A stretch of DNA of 6,158 nt from Heritagella sp051881655 (lineage in GTDB: Bacteria; Bacillota; Clostridia; Oscillospirales; Acutalibacteraceae). Made by a program: the position numbers and the translations under genes. Of this stretch, positions 1-6,106 are shown piece after piece. Each line of letters opens with the position of its first letter. Positions within the stretch are counted from its first letter, which is position 1. The DNA is taken from NCBI GenBank assembly GCA_051881655.1, contig JBJEQH010000225.1, forward strand, positions 1-6,158, in the 5' to 3' direction. The notes under the pieces were generated by a model. That model was given only the letters and a program-made list of their open reading frames with translations. It did no database searches and was not told the origin of the DNA.

Positions 1-686
1 CCCATAGGCTTTGGGGAGCCGCCGGTCGGTCCGTTTCCCTCCATGGCGAGAATGCCATCCATCACGCAGATGGACGGGCGGACATATTCGCACAAATCCA
101 CCAGCATGGCGGCAAACTCTTCCTTCTGCGGAAAGCGGCAGTGCATTTCGGGTTTCATCAATCCCGGAATCACCCCGAAAAGATTCTTGCTGCATCCGCT
201 GAACATCATCATGCAGTGGGATTTCAGCTTGGCAATATCCACAATCAGATCGGCCTGCAGAATGGGGGTAATTATATCGAACAGCCGGCAGCGCTCCCCC
301 TGGGGATAGGAAACCGGCTGATGGGAACAGTCCTCATTGAGTGTGATGCCATAGGTATTGGCCATCTCCCGGTAACCGCAGCCCTGATACAGGGACCGGA
401 GCAGTGCCGGCGTATAAGGTCCTCCCGGGCTCTCGGCCACCACCACCTTGGCCCCTCGTTCCATCAGCCAGGTGCATACGGCTGCGGTGACCAGCGGATG
501 GGTGCATACACCGCTGGTTCCATCCGCCCGTACCACCAAGTTGGGTTTTACTGCCACTTTGATCCCCGGGTGGAGAAGCTCTTCTGCTTTTATGGCGGAA
601 AACTGCTGATCAATCACCGCCCGGATTTCATCATACCGGTACGCTTCACACCGGTTTAAAGCCACCAGCGTATCATAATTTTTCAT
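1..686 (-). CDS. DUF362 domain-containing protein, C-terminus beyond window edge
   Basis: The frame is open from an ATG at 686 to the left edge with no stop, giving 228 visible residues; the C-terminus lies outside the window. Visible motifs fit the DUF362 family: an N-terminal V-KPNLV strand (K47-P48-N49), TSGVCTHP (57-64), an AESPGG segment (84-89), KSH (155-157) followed by SGCSKNLFGVIPG (163-175), and MDGILAMEGNGP (209-220) near the edge. Many DUF362 proteins carry a C-terminal 4Fe-4S ferredoxin-like domain. Whether this one does cannot be seen. The biochemical role of the family is not firmly established, although redox or iron-sulfur functions are often suggested. The start overlaps the end of the aminotransferase gene by 14 bp with no strong Shine-Dalgarno, which suggests translational coupling. 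The ATG is preferred because the family's N-terminal strand begins just after it. Family assignment is confident; function is not. Confidence 0.85.
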   Translation of the reverse strand, partial: MKNYDTLVALNRCEAYRYDEIRAVIDQQFSAIKAEELLHPGIKVAVKPNLVVRADGTSGVCTHPLVTAAVCTWLMERGAKVVVAESPGGPYTPALLRSLYQGCGYREMANTYGITLNEDCSHQPVSYPQGERCRLFDIITPILQADLIVDIAKLKSHCMMMFSGCSKNLFGVIPGLMKPEMHCRFPQKEEFAAMLVDLCEYVRPSICVMDGILAMEGNGPTGGSPKPM

Positions 687-1851
687 ACTTTTTCACAAAG
701 CGCTCGATTCGGCGCAGAGCCTCCGTAATATGCTTAATGGAATAGGAATAGGAAATCCGGACAAAACCTTCGCCGCATGCGCCAAAGGCCGTTCCCGGCA
801 CGACGGCTACGTGTTCCTCGTAAATCAGTTTTTCACAGAAATCATCGGAAGTCAGCCCGGTTTTCTGAATGCTGGGGAAAACGTAAAAAGCCCCTTCGGG
901 ATCAAAGCAGGTCAGTCCCATCCGGTTCAGCTCACTCACAATCAGACGGCGGCGCATATCATACTGTTCCCGCATATAGGTGATATCCGGGTCGCCGTTG
1001 CGCAGCGCCTCGATGGCCGCATATTGGGCCGGGGTCGGGGCGCTCATAATCACATACTGGTGCAGCTTTGTCATGGCCGCCAGAATTTCAGCGGGCCCCA
1101 TGGCATACCCCAGCCGCCATCCGGTCATGGCGAACGCTTTGGAAAAGCCGTTTACAACAATGGTTCGCTCCCGCATTCCGGGAATGCTGACCAAAGAGCA
1201 GTGACCGGCTTTCCCATAAGTCAGTTCGCCGTAAATCTCATCGCTGAGAACCAGCAGATCGTTCTCGATAATCACCTTCGCAATCTCTTCCAAATGCTCC
1301 CGGCGCATCACACCGCCGGTGGGATTGTTGGGATACGGAAGAATCAGCAGCTTGGTTTTCGGCGTGATTTTCCGGCGCAGCTCATCGGCTGTCAGGCGAA
1401 AGTGATTTTCCGCCTTTGTTTCAATGATAACCGGAACCCCCTCGGCCATTTCTGTCATGGGTACATAACAGACATAACTCGGCTCGGGGATCAGGACCTC
1501 ATCGCCGGGATTGATCAGGGTGCGAATGCACAGATCAATGGCTTCCGATCCGCCCACGGTCACGAGACATTCGCTCTCCGGGTTGTACTCCACCCCATAA
1601 TGGCGCAGAAACCAGGCGCACAATTCTTTGCGCAGATCCAAAAAACCGCGGTTGGGAGAATAGTGTGTGCGGCCCTTGTCCAGCTGGCGGATTCCCTCCT
1701 GCCGGATATGCCAGGGGGTGGAAAAATCCGGTTCCCCGATGCTCAGCGAGATGACATCCTCCATTTCATTGGCAATATCAAAAAATTTGCGGATGGGCGA
1801 AGGTTTAATGATTTGGATTTCCCGATTGAGACGGGACTGATAGTCGATCAC
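673..1851 (-). CDS. Class I/II PLP-dependent aminotransferase (fold type I)
   Basis: A complete 392-residue cytoplasmic aminotransferase, which uses pyridoxal phosphate to move an amino group between an amino acid and a 2-oxo acid. The N-terminus has the family IGEPDF motif (38-43). Cofactor-site features follow: GGSEAI (100-105), YPNNPTGG (173-180) with N176, SDEIYGEL (203-210) with D204, and the Schiff-base lysine K238 in GFSKAFAMTGWRLGY. R365 in FVRISY is the expected carboxylate-binding arginine. The KAFAMTGWRLGY signature and length fit the I-gamma aspartate/alanine/PatA-like subgroup better than HisC. The exact substrate cannot be read from sequence. The start is GTG at 1851-1849, two bases after the stop of the Lrp-type gene, with GAGAGGG nine bases upstream. 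The next in-frame Met (residue 30) would delete conserved N-terminal sequence. The adjacent Lrp regulator suggests amino-acid-dependent control. Confidence 0.95.
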   Translation of the reverse strand: MIDYQSRLNREIQIIKPSPIRKFFDIANEMEDVISLSIGEPDFSTPWHIRQEGIRQLDKGRTHYSPNRGFLDLRKELCAWFLRHYGVEYNPESECLVTVGGSEAIDLCIRTLINPGDEVLIPEPSYVCYVPMTEMAEGVPVIIETKAENHFRLTADELRRKITPKTKLLILPYPNNPTGGVMRREHLEEIAKVIIENDLLVLSDEIYGELTYGKAGHCSLVSIPGMRERTIVVNGFSKAFAMTGWRLGYAMGPAEILAAMTKLHQYVIMSAPTPAQYAAIEALRNGDPDITYMREQYDMRRRLIVSELNRMGLTCFDPEGAFYVFPSIQKTGLTSDDFCEKLIYEEHVAVVPGTAFGACGEGFVRISYSYSIKHITEALRRIERFVKKYEKL

Positions 1852-1853
1852 CG

Positions 1854-2327
1854 TTACTGTCCCTCTCTCTCGTCAACTTCTTCTCCCTGCAGGGAAACAC
1901 CCGCTTCCTTATAGCGATGCAGGATAAAATGGGTCGCCGTAGAGAGGACTCCGTCAATCGGGGCCAGGCGCCGCGCCACAAACACAGCGATATCCTGCAT
2001 GGTTTTGGCATTGACCGTCACCGCCAGATCATAGGAACCGCTCATCAGATACAGGCTTTCCACCTCGTCAAAAGCCATGATGTGTTCGGCAATTGCGTCA
2101 AAACCGGTATCCTTGCGCGGAGTAACGCGCAGTTCGATCAGGGCCGATGCGCGCTCGACCTGTGCCTTCTCATAATTGATCAGGGGCTTATACCCGCAGA
2201 TAATCCCCGCTTTCTCATACGCATCCAATGTAGCCGCCACTTCTTCGGTGGTTTTTCCCAGCATCACAGCGATCTGCTCATTGCTCAGCCGGGCATTTTC
2301 CTGCAAAAGCTGTAAGGTTCTTTCCAT
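1854..2327 (-). CDS. Lrp/AsnC-family transcriptional regulator
   Basis: A 157-residue protein with the two-domain layout of the feast/famine regulators. An N-terminal winged helix-turn-helix covers about residues 1-43 (LSNEQIAVMLGKTTEEVAATL region) and ends in the hinge GIICGYKPLI (41-50). A C-terminal RAM ligand-binding and oligomerisation domain covers about 62-138, with the signature GSYD at 97-100 and the late strand STATHFILHR. Members bind amino acids and form dimers or octamers that bind DNA. An ATG six codons further upstream (2345) is in frame, but the Shine-Dalgarno AGGAG lies between the two ATGs and is correctly spaced only for the one at 2327, so that start is used. The acidic tail (GEEVDEREGQ) is unremarkable. 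It sits 35 bp after the PHP gene and 2 bp before the aminotransferase, whose expression it probably controls. The ligand is unknown. Confidence 0.93.
   Translation of the reverse strand: MERTLQLLQENARLSNEQIAVMLGKTTEEVAATLDAYEKAGIICGYKPLINYEKAQVERASALIELRVTPRKDTGFDAIAEHIMAFDEVESLYLMSGSYDLAVTVNAKTMQDIAVFVARRLAPIDGVLSTATHFILHRYKEAGVSLQGEEVDEREGQ
1861..1867 (-). promoter_or_regulatory. Ribosome binding site for the GTG-started aminotransferase
   Basis: On the minus strand, GAGAGGG lies nine bases before the GTG at 1851, inside the last codons of the Lrp-type gene. It supports a GTG start in a position where no ATG is available before conserved residues. Confidence 0.6.
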
Positions 2328-2333
2328 AACAAT

Positions 2334-2340
2334 CTCTCCT
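2334..2340 (-). promoter_or_regulatory. Ribosome binding site that sets the Lrp-type start
   Basis: The minus strand reads AGGAGAG followed by ATTGTT and then ATG at 2327. The AGGAG core is eight bases from this ATG. It lies downstream of the alternative in-frame ATG at 2345, which therefore cannot use it. Confidence 0.75.
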
Positions 2341-2352
2341 ATCATAAAACTT

Positions 2353-2378
2353 GATCCCCGATTTACAGAATCGGGATC
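2353..2378 (-). repeat. Inverted repeat (hairpin) enclosing the PHP gene stop codon
   Basis: The plus-strand arms are 2353-2363 and 2369-2378. They give a 10-bp stem with one bulged C and a five-base loop. On the transcribed minus strand, the TAA stop of the PHP gene lies at the apex. The hairpin is followed by AAGTTTTAT and then the Lrp Shine-Dalgarno. The T-run is only four long, so this could be a weak or partial terminator, an mRNA-processing or stability element, or an accidental structure. No promoter is evident between it and the next gene, which argues against full termination. Confidence 0.5.
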
Positions 2379-3175
2379 CGAACCGGTTCCCGCTTTCGGA
2401 ACAGTGTATAGTGGGAAAAGCCAATCCGGCGCAGCATCTCCAAAACACGGGGAATTCCGGCGCCCGTATCCCGCGGGATATGGGCATCGGCCCCGATCGT
2501 GATCATCCGCCCACCTTTTTCGTAGTAGCGGCGTACCAAACTCTCATCCGGAAGGGGAACGCCAATTTCCTGGCGGTACCCGGAAGCATTCACTTCCAGG
2601 GCGATCCCGCGCCGGATAAGCTCCTCAAAAATCAAATCAATCTGGGGCAGAAACCGGGTGATTTCCGTCTTTTCCGGGGCGACATGGCGCATATAGCGGA
2701 AGGGATAGGTTAAGTGGGCCAAAGAATCAAACCGGCCCCACTGAACCATCTGCAGCAGCTCGGAAAAATACCGGGAGAGCAGATCGGCGGGATCCTCTTT
2801 TTCATAATGCAGAAAATAAAAATCTTCTTCCCCCTTGAGGTTATGCAGGGAACCCAGAATAAAGTCGTAGGGGCCGGCGCGTTCCACTTCTTCGGCGGCG
2901 TGCAGGTCCTGCAGTGGTTCCCCCAGCTCCACCCCGAACAGAACTTCCAGCTTTCCCTCCCAGTCAGCGGCTGCCTGCTTTGCCATAAAACGGGAGGATT
3001 CCATCATGGCCCGTGAATTGTCAAACAGAAAAGTGGAACAATCCCGGTGGTCCGTGATGGTGATACTGTCCATTCCGTGTTCCCAGGCGGCACGCGCCAT
3101 TTCCTCCACCGGAGAAAAACCATCAAAAGAGGCGCTGGAATGCATATGGCTATCGCTGAGAAACTGTTTGGCCAT
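2363..3175 (-). CDS. PHP-domain phosphatase, HisJ/HisK histidinol-phosphatase family
   Basis: A complete 270-residue polymerase-and-histidinol-phosphatase (PHP) domain protein, the usual length for HisJ/HisK-type enzymes that dephosphorylate histidinol phosphate in histidine synthesis. The multinuclear metal site is visible in order: SHMH (H10, H12), TDHRD (D42, H43), GVELGEP (E83), GSLHN (H111), SLAHLTYP (H154), LEVNASG (E194) and GADAH (D230, H232). All expected PHP ligands are present, so the enzyme should be active. No histidine-biosynthesis genes are nearby, so a different phosphoester substrate is possible and the specific name is held back. The start ATG lies 6 bp after the glycosyltransferase stop, with AAAGGA further upstream inside that gene. 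No signal peptide is seen, so a cytoplasmic location is likely. Confidence 0.88.
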   Translation of the reverse strand: MAKQFLSDSHMHSSASFDGFSPVEEMARAAWEHGMDSITITDHRDCSTFLFDNSRAMMESSRFMAKQAAADWEGKLEVLFGVELGEPLQDLHAAEEVERAGPYDFILGSLHNLKGEEDFYFLHYEKEDPADLLSRYFSELLQMVQWGRFDSLAHLTYPFRYMRHVAPEKTEITRFLPQIDLIFEELIRRGIALEVNASGYRQEIGVPLPDESLVRRYYEKGGRMITIGADAHIPRDTGAGIPRVLEMLRRIGFSHYTLFRKREPVRIPIL

Positions 3176-3181
3176 ATCCGC

Positions 3182-4195
3182 TCACACAGTCCTTTCGCAA
3201 AGCGGCTTTTTGCGCACCAAAAGCCGGTGAATATGGTACAAAAGCCGGGAAATCCGGGCACTGAAAGGAATATCATAAAGACGGGTAAAGAACAGAGAAA
3301 CCCGCCCCTTCTTCTCTTTCATGCTGGCCATGGGGGCATCCGATACCCGTGACAGCGCACGGTATCGCAGATAATGCTCTCTCCCCCAAATCGTGCAGTC
3401 GGAAAACCAGGGCTTGGTGGGAAGTTTACCGCCGATGTAGTGAAGAATCACCACATTCTCCCTCTCCTGCGTGATGCTCTCCTTTGAAAAGGTCGGTTTT
3501 TCCGCGCAGTCATAGGAAGCGACCATCTGATAGACCCGGTCGCTCAGCCCAGCGGGAAAATCGTACCGAAGCGGCAGCCGCACCACATCCTCCGGACGCA
3601 CAGCGAGATTAAACAGTGTCTGATCGGGAAAACGGAAAGAGGAACCATATTTTTTCACCCAATCCTGCAAAACGGCATCGATGTGCCGTTTCCGGCACTC
3701 CTGCAGATTAAAGAGCAGGACGCCGCCATTAAAATAGAAGGGCGTATCCCAGAAGGGGTCATCCGGAGCCACCGCCAAAAAAGCGGGAATATCCAGAATC
3801 CCGCCCAGCACTTTTCCGGTTAAATCGGTTTCCCACAATTCCTTCAGCGGCTGCAGGTTTACCGTATCCCCGTCAATCCACAGAATTCGATCGAGATCCG
3901 GGAACAACTCTTCCATAAACATGTACAGATAGGCATTGCAGGTTCCCTTCCACCCGGTGGGCCGGTAGTTTTCGCGAATTTCGCGGATGTAAGTATCGCA
4001 GTTGTGCAGCTGAACCGTTCCGTTGGGGTAGTTTTCCGCCGCACTCATCAAAAGCTGTTCGTTTTCAGGAGAAACCTCCTCGGTCAACACATGCACGCAT
4101 ACCGGCACATCGCGGTTGCTCTCGAAAACCGATACAGCCGATACCACTGTCGGCGCGCAATACCCGTTGTTCGTCATATAGCAAACATGGATCAT
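3182..4195 (-). CDS. Family 8 glycosyltransferase (LgtC/GspA-like)
   Basis: A 337-residue GT-A fold, retaining glycosyltransferase that would transfer a hexose from a UDP-sugar to a surface glycan or lipid acceptor. The N-terminal strand IHVCYMTNNGYCAPTVVSA is the nucleotide-binding start of GT8. The metal-binding DxD motif is WIDGDTV (D108, D110). FYFNGGVLLFNL (153-164) is the conserved acceptor/donor-site segment, followed by FPDQTLFN (189-196). HYIGGKLPTKPW (252-263) corresponds to the family HxxGxxKPW motif but has three extra residues before KPW. The last ~45 residues are basic and amphipathic (FFTRLYDIPF; RLLYHIHRLLVRKK), as in LgtC-type enzymes that sit on the inner membrane face. Upstream in-frame starts exist (GTG 4228, ATG 4204), but AAAGGG lies nine bases before the ATG at 4195 and the fold begins there. 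This is the first gene of the leftward operon. Acceptor and sugar are unknown. Confidence 0.92.
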   Translation of the reverse strand: MIHVCYMTNNGYCAPTVVSAVSVFESNRDVPVCVHVLTEEVSPENEQLLMSAAENYPNGTVQLHNCDTYIREIRENYRPTGWKGTCNAYLYMFMEELFPDLDRILWIDGDTVNLQPLKELWETDLTGKVLGGILDIPAFLAVAPDDPFWDTPFYFNGGVLLFNLQECRKRHIDAVLQDWVKKYGSSFRFPDQTLFNLAVRPEDVVRLPLRYDFPAGLSDRVYQMVASYDCAEKPTFSKESITQERENVVILHYIGGKLPTKPWFSDCTIWGREHYLRYRALSRVSDAPMASMKEKKGRVSLFFTRLYDIPFSARISRLLYHIHRLLVRKKPLCERTV

Positions 4196-4204
4196 TGTTC
4201 TCAT

Positions 4205-4210
4205 CCCTTT
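4205..4210 (-). promoter_or_regulatory. Ribosome binding site favouring the glycosyltransferase start at 4195
   Basis: AAAGGG on the minus strand is nine bases before the ATG at 4195. It directly abuts the alternative ATG at 4204, too close to serve it. Confidence 0.55.
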
Positions 4211-4254
4211 TTCATAAGCCTGCCTCACCCAGAAATTCCGGTGAAACTATGGTA

Positions 4255-4263
4255 AATATACCA
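4255..4263 (-). promoter_or_regulatory. Possible extended -10 promoter for the leftward operon
   Basis: The minus strand reads TGGTATATT, an extended -10 (TGN plus TATATT, 5 of 6 to TATAAT). Initiation about seven bases downstream would leave a leader of roughly 50 nt before the glycosyltransferase ATG. No good -35 box is found at 16-18 bp, which is tolerable for extended -10 promoters but keeps confidence low. Confidence 0.4.
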
Positions 4264-4281
4264 CAAAAGCCAGAAAAAAGG

Positions 4282-4296
4282 AAGGGAATTTCCCTT
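4282..4296 (+). repeat. Odd 15-bp palindrome between divergent units, candidate operator
   Basis: AAGGGAA-T-TTCCCTT is perfectly symmetric about 4289. It sits just upstream of the proposed leftward -10 and about 57 bp before the rightward -35. A purine tract on its left and a pyrimidine tract on its right extend the imperfect symmetry. The one-base centre cannot form a tight RNA hairpin, so a dimeric DNA-binding protein site is more likely than a terminator. An AATT-type centre is compatible with, but not specific for, Lrp/AsnC-family binding. Confidence 0.45.
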
Positions 4297-4344
4297 TTTC
4301 CTCTGCAAAAGTGCCCAAGATCGCTTTTTAAAACTACTATAATA

Positions 4345-4354
4345 AATTTCCCTT
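4345..4354 (+). repeat. Second copy of the AATTTCCCTT half-element, overlapping the -35 box
   Basis: AATTTCCCTT at 4345-4354 repeats the right part of the palindrome (4287-4296) in direct orientation, 58 bp away. Its last two bases are the first two of the TTGACT -35 element. A protein bound here could compete with RNA polymerase. Low sequence complexity makes chance recurrence possible. Confidence 0.35.
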
Positions 4355-4381
4355 GACTTTATTTCCGGGTTCCCCCATAAT
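4353..4381 (+). promoter_or_regulatory. Sigma-A-type promoter for the ACT/UPF0210 operon
   Basis: TTGACT (4353-4358) and CATAAT (4376-4381), each 5 of 6 to consensus, are separated by 17 bp. Transcription would begin near 4388, giving a leader of about 30 nt. AGGAAGG (4402-4408) serves as Shine-Dalgarno, nine bases before the ATG at 4418. A perfect TATAAT at 4338-4343 lies upstream but has no -35 partner. Confidence 0.75.
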
Positions 4382-4417
4382 AATAGAAAATTCATAGGAA
4401 AAGGAAGGATATTTTCC

Positions 4418-4687
4418 ATGCGTGCAATTATTACCGTTGTCGGCAAAGATACTGTTGGCATTCTGGCAAAAGTTTCTCAGATCTGTTCCAAAGAGCATGT
4501 GAATATTATGGATGTAACCCAGTCCATCATGCAGGATATGTTTGTGATGATTATGATGGTGGATATCTCTTCCTGTGCGGTTCCGTTCTCCACCCTGCAG
4601 GATGAGCTGGAAGCTGCCGGAGGCGAGATGAACCTGAAAATCCACGTCATGCACGAGGATATTTTTAACTCGATGCATCGCATTTGA
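4418..4687 (+). CDS. ACT domain-containing protein (UPF0237 family)
   Basis: An 89-residue protein consisting of a single ACT domain, the fold that binds amino acids or similar small ligands at subunit interfaces. The first strand and loop MRAIITVVGKDTVGILAKVS carry the typical GxDxxGIxAxVS pattern (G9, D11, G14). NIMDVTQSIMQDMFVMIMMVDIS (about 29-51) supplies strands two and three, rich in methionine as is usual for UPF0237. The rest forms the second helix and last strand. No enzyme domain is attached. It is the upstream partner of the UPF0210 gene, 21 bp away on the same transcript. This pairing recurs widely in Firmicutes and other bacteria. The inferred role is ligand sensing or regulation of the partner; it is distantly related to the GcvR-type stand-alone ACT proteins. 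The ligand is unknown. The length equals the family norm and the Shine-Dalgarno is strong. Confidence 0.93.
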   Translation: MRAIITVVGKDTVGILAKVSQICSKEHVNIMDVTQSIMQDMFVMIMMVDISSCAVPFSTLQDELEAAGGEMNLKIHVMHEDIFNSMHRI

Positions 4688-4708
4688 TCCCGGAAAGGAT
4701 GAAGAAAC

Positions 4709-6073
4709 ATGGGTGTTGTCAATACACACGATATATTGGAAACAATCCGGATGATCGAAAACGAAAATCTGGATGTGCGCACCATCACAATGGGAATCTC
4801 TCTGCTGGACTGTGCGGACCCCGATGCTGACCGGGCTTGTCAGAAAATCTATGACAAAATCTGCCGCTGCGCCAAAGACCTGGTGAAAACCGGCGAGGAT
4901 ATCAGCCGTGAATACGGAATCCCGATCATTCACAAACGAATCTCAGTTACCCCTATTGCCATGCTGGCGGCCGCGACCCCCTCGGTCAGTCCGGTGTGCT
5001 ACGCCATGGCTTTGGATCGGGCTGCCCGGGAGGTGGGCGTAAACTTTGTGGGCGGCTACTCTGCCCTGGTCCACAAGGGATTTTCCCCCGGGGACCGGGC
5101 GCTGATTTCCAGCATTCCGGAAGCACTAAGCCGCACGGAATTTGTCTGCTCCTCGGTCAACATTGGTACGACCAAGGCTGGGCTGAATATGGATGCCGTG
5201 GAAATGATGGGCCATGTGATCCACGATACCGCAGTTGCCACGGCGGACCGGGACTCCATCGGCGCTGCCAAACTGGTGGTTTTCTGCAACGCACCCGAGG
5301 ACAACCCGTTTATGGCGGGGGCTTTCCACGGTGTGGGCGAACCGGACTGCGTTATTAACGTCGGCGTCTCGGGACCCGGTGTGGTACGGGCCGCCCTGGC
5401 GAAAGCGGGCGACTGCGATCTGAGCGCCGTAGCGGATCTGATCAAGCGTACGGCTTTCAAAATTACCCGTATGGGACAGCTGGTTGCCCAGGAGGCTTCC
5501 CGCAGGCTGCAGGTTCCCTTCGGCATTGTGGATCTGTCCCTGGCCCCCACCCCTGCTGTGGGTGACAGTGTCGCCTACATCCTGGAGGAGATGGGTCTGG
5601 AAACCTGCGGAGCCCACGGAACCACGGCTGCCCTGGCCCTGCTGAATGACGCCGTGAAAAAGGGCGGCGTGATGGCCTCCTCCCATGTGGGCGGCCTCTC
5701 CGGCGCTTTTATTCCCGTTACGGAGGATGCCGGGATGATTCATGCGGCCGAGTGCGGCACGCTGACGCTGACAAAACTGGAAGCAATGGCCGCGGTGTGC
5801 TCGGTGGGGCTGGATATGATTGTCATTCCCGGCGATACCCCGGATGAAACCATTTCCGCCATTATCGCCGATGAGGCGGCCATCGGTATGGTCAACACCA
5901 AAACGACGGCGGTCCGCCTGATTCCTGCCATTGGGAAAAAGGTCGGTGAGACGCTGAATTTCGGCGGTCTTCTCGGCGGCGGGCCTGTGATGGAGGTCAA
6001 TCCCGCTTCTCCCCTGCGCTTTGTAAAGCGCGGCGGCCGGATCCCGGCCCCGATGCAGGCGCTGAAAAACTGA
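4709..6073 (+). CDS. UPF0210 / DUF711 'PFL family' protein
   Basis: A complete 454-residue protein matching the UPF0210 (DUF711) family, usually about 445-455 residues. Family hallmarks run end to end: RTITMGISLLDC (24-35), KRISVTPIAML (76-86), CSSVNIGTTKAGLNM (147-161), NPFMAGAFHGVGE (199-211), INVGVSGPGVV (216-226), FGIVDLSLAPTPAVGDSVA (271-289), GAHGTTAALALLND (301-314), VGGLSGAFIPV (327-337) and NFGGLLGGGPVMEVN (417-431). The common database name refers to a structural resemblance to pyruvate formate-lyase. This protein lacks the adjacent catalytic cysteine pair and the C-terminal glycyl-radical motif (RVxGY/F type), so formate-lyase activity is not expected. It is probably cytoplasmic, with no signal or membrane segment. 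AAGGATG before the ATG serves as Shine-Dalgarno. It follows the ACT gene and ends the operon at a strong terminator. Its reaction is unknown. Confidence 0.94.
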   Translation: MGVVNTHDILETIRMIENENLDVRTITMGISLLDCADPDADRACQKIYDKICRCAKDLVKTGEDISREYGIPIIHKRISVTPIAMLAAATPSVSPVCYAMALDRAAREVGVNFVGGYSALVHKGFSPGDRALISSIPEALSRTEFVCSSVNIGTTKAGLNMDAVEMMGHVIHDTAVATADRDSIGAAKLVVFCNAPEDNPFMAGAFHGVGEPDCVINVGVSGPGVVRAALAKAGDCDLSAVADLIKRTAFKITRMGQLVAQEASRRLQVPFGIVDLSLAPTPAVGDSVAYILEEMGLETCGAHGTTAALALLNDAVKKGGVMASSHVGGLSGAFIPVTEDAGMIHAAECGTLTLTKLEAMAAVCSVGLDMIVIPGDTPDETISAIIADEAAIGMVNTKTTAVRLIPAIGKKVGETLNFGGLLGGGPVMEVNPASPLRFVKRGGRIPAPMQALKN

Positions 6074-6106
6074 GCCAAAAGAAAATTGGGCCCCGGGCCT
6101 TCACAG

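Noticed and set aside
141..659. A plus-strand open frame of 172 codons opposite the DUF362 gene
   Set aside because: The minus-strand frame here carries clear DUF362 motifs, and the plus-strand translation is low-information.
730..1914. A long plus-strand open frame (394 codons) opposite the aminotransferase
   Set aside because: It is an antisense shadow of a well-supported gene. Its translation shows no recognisable domain, and no promoter or ribosome site supports it.
2380..2389. GAACCGGTTC perfect palindrome
   Set aside because: It is ten bases inside the PHP coding region with no nearby promoter, so most likely chance.
673..3175. Aminotransferase plus HisJ-type phosphatase as a histidine-synthesis pair (HisC-HisJ)
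   Set aside because: The aminotransferase signature (KAFAMTGWRLGY) is of the aspartate/alanine-like I-gamma type, not HisC, and no other his gene is in the window.
4338..4343. Perfect TATAAT upstream of the main rightward promoter
   Set aside because: No -35-like hexamer exists at 15-19 bp upstream and there is no extended -10 TG. AT-rich intergenic sequence makes chance occurrence likely.
4398..4417. GGAAAA...TTTTCC inverted repeat around the ACT gene ribosome site, as a possible RNA switch
   Set aside because: It has only six mostly A-U pairs and the leader is about 30 nt, too short for a known riboswitch. It is probably fortuitous.
4337..4933. A minus-strand frame of 198 codons opposite the ACT gene and the start of the UPF0210 gene
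   Set aside because: It covers two confident plus-strand genes and their promoter, and its His-rich composition is typical of an antisense reading of coding sequence.
5126..5743. Minus-strand frames inside the UPF0210 gene
   Set aside because: They are antisense shadows in GC-rich coding sequence with no supporting signals.
6035..6049. GGCCGG-ATC-CCGGCC inverted repeat near the end of the UPF0210 gene
   Set aside because: It lies within conserved coding sequence (RGGRIPAP) in a GC-rich stretch and has no U-tract, so it is explained by the codons.
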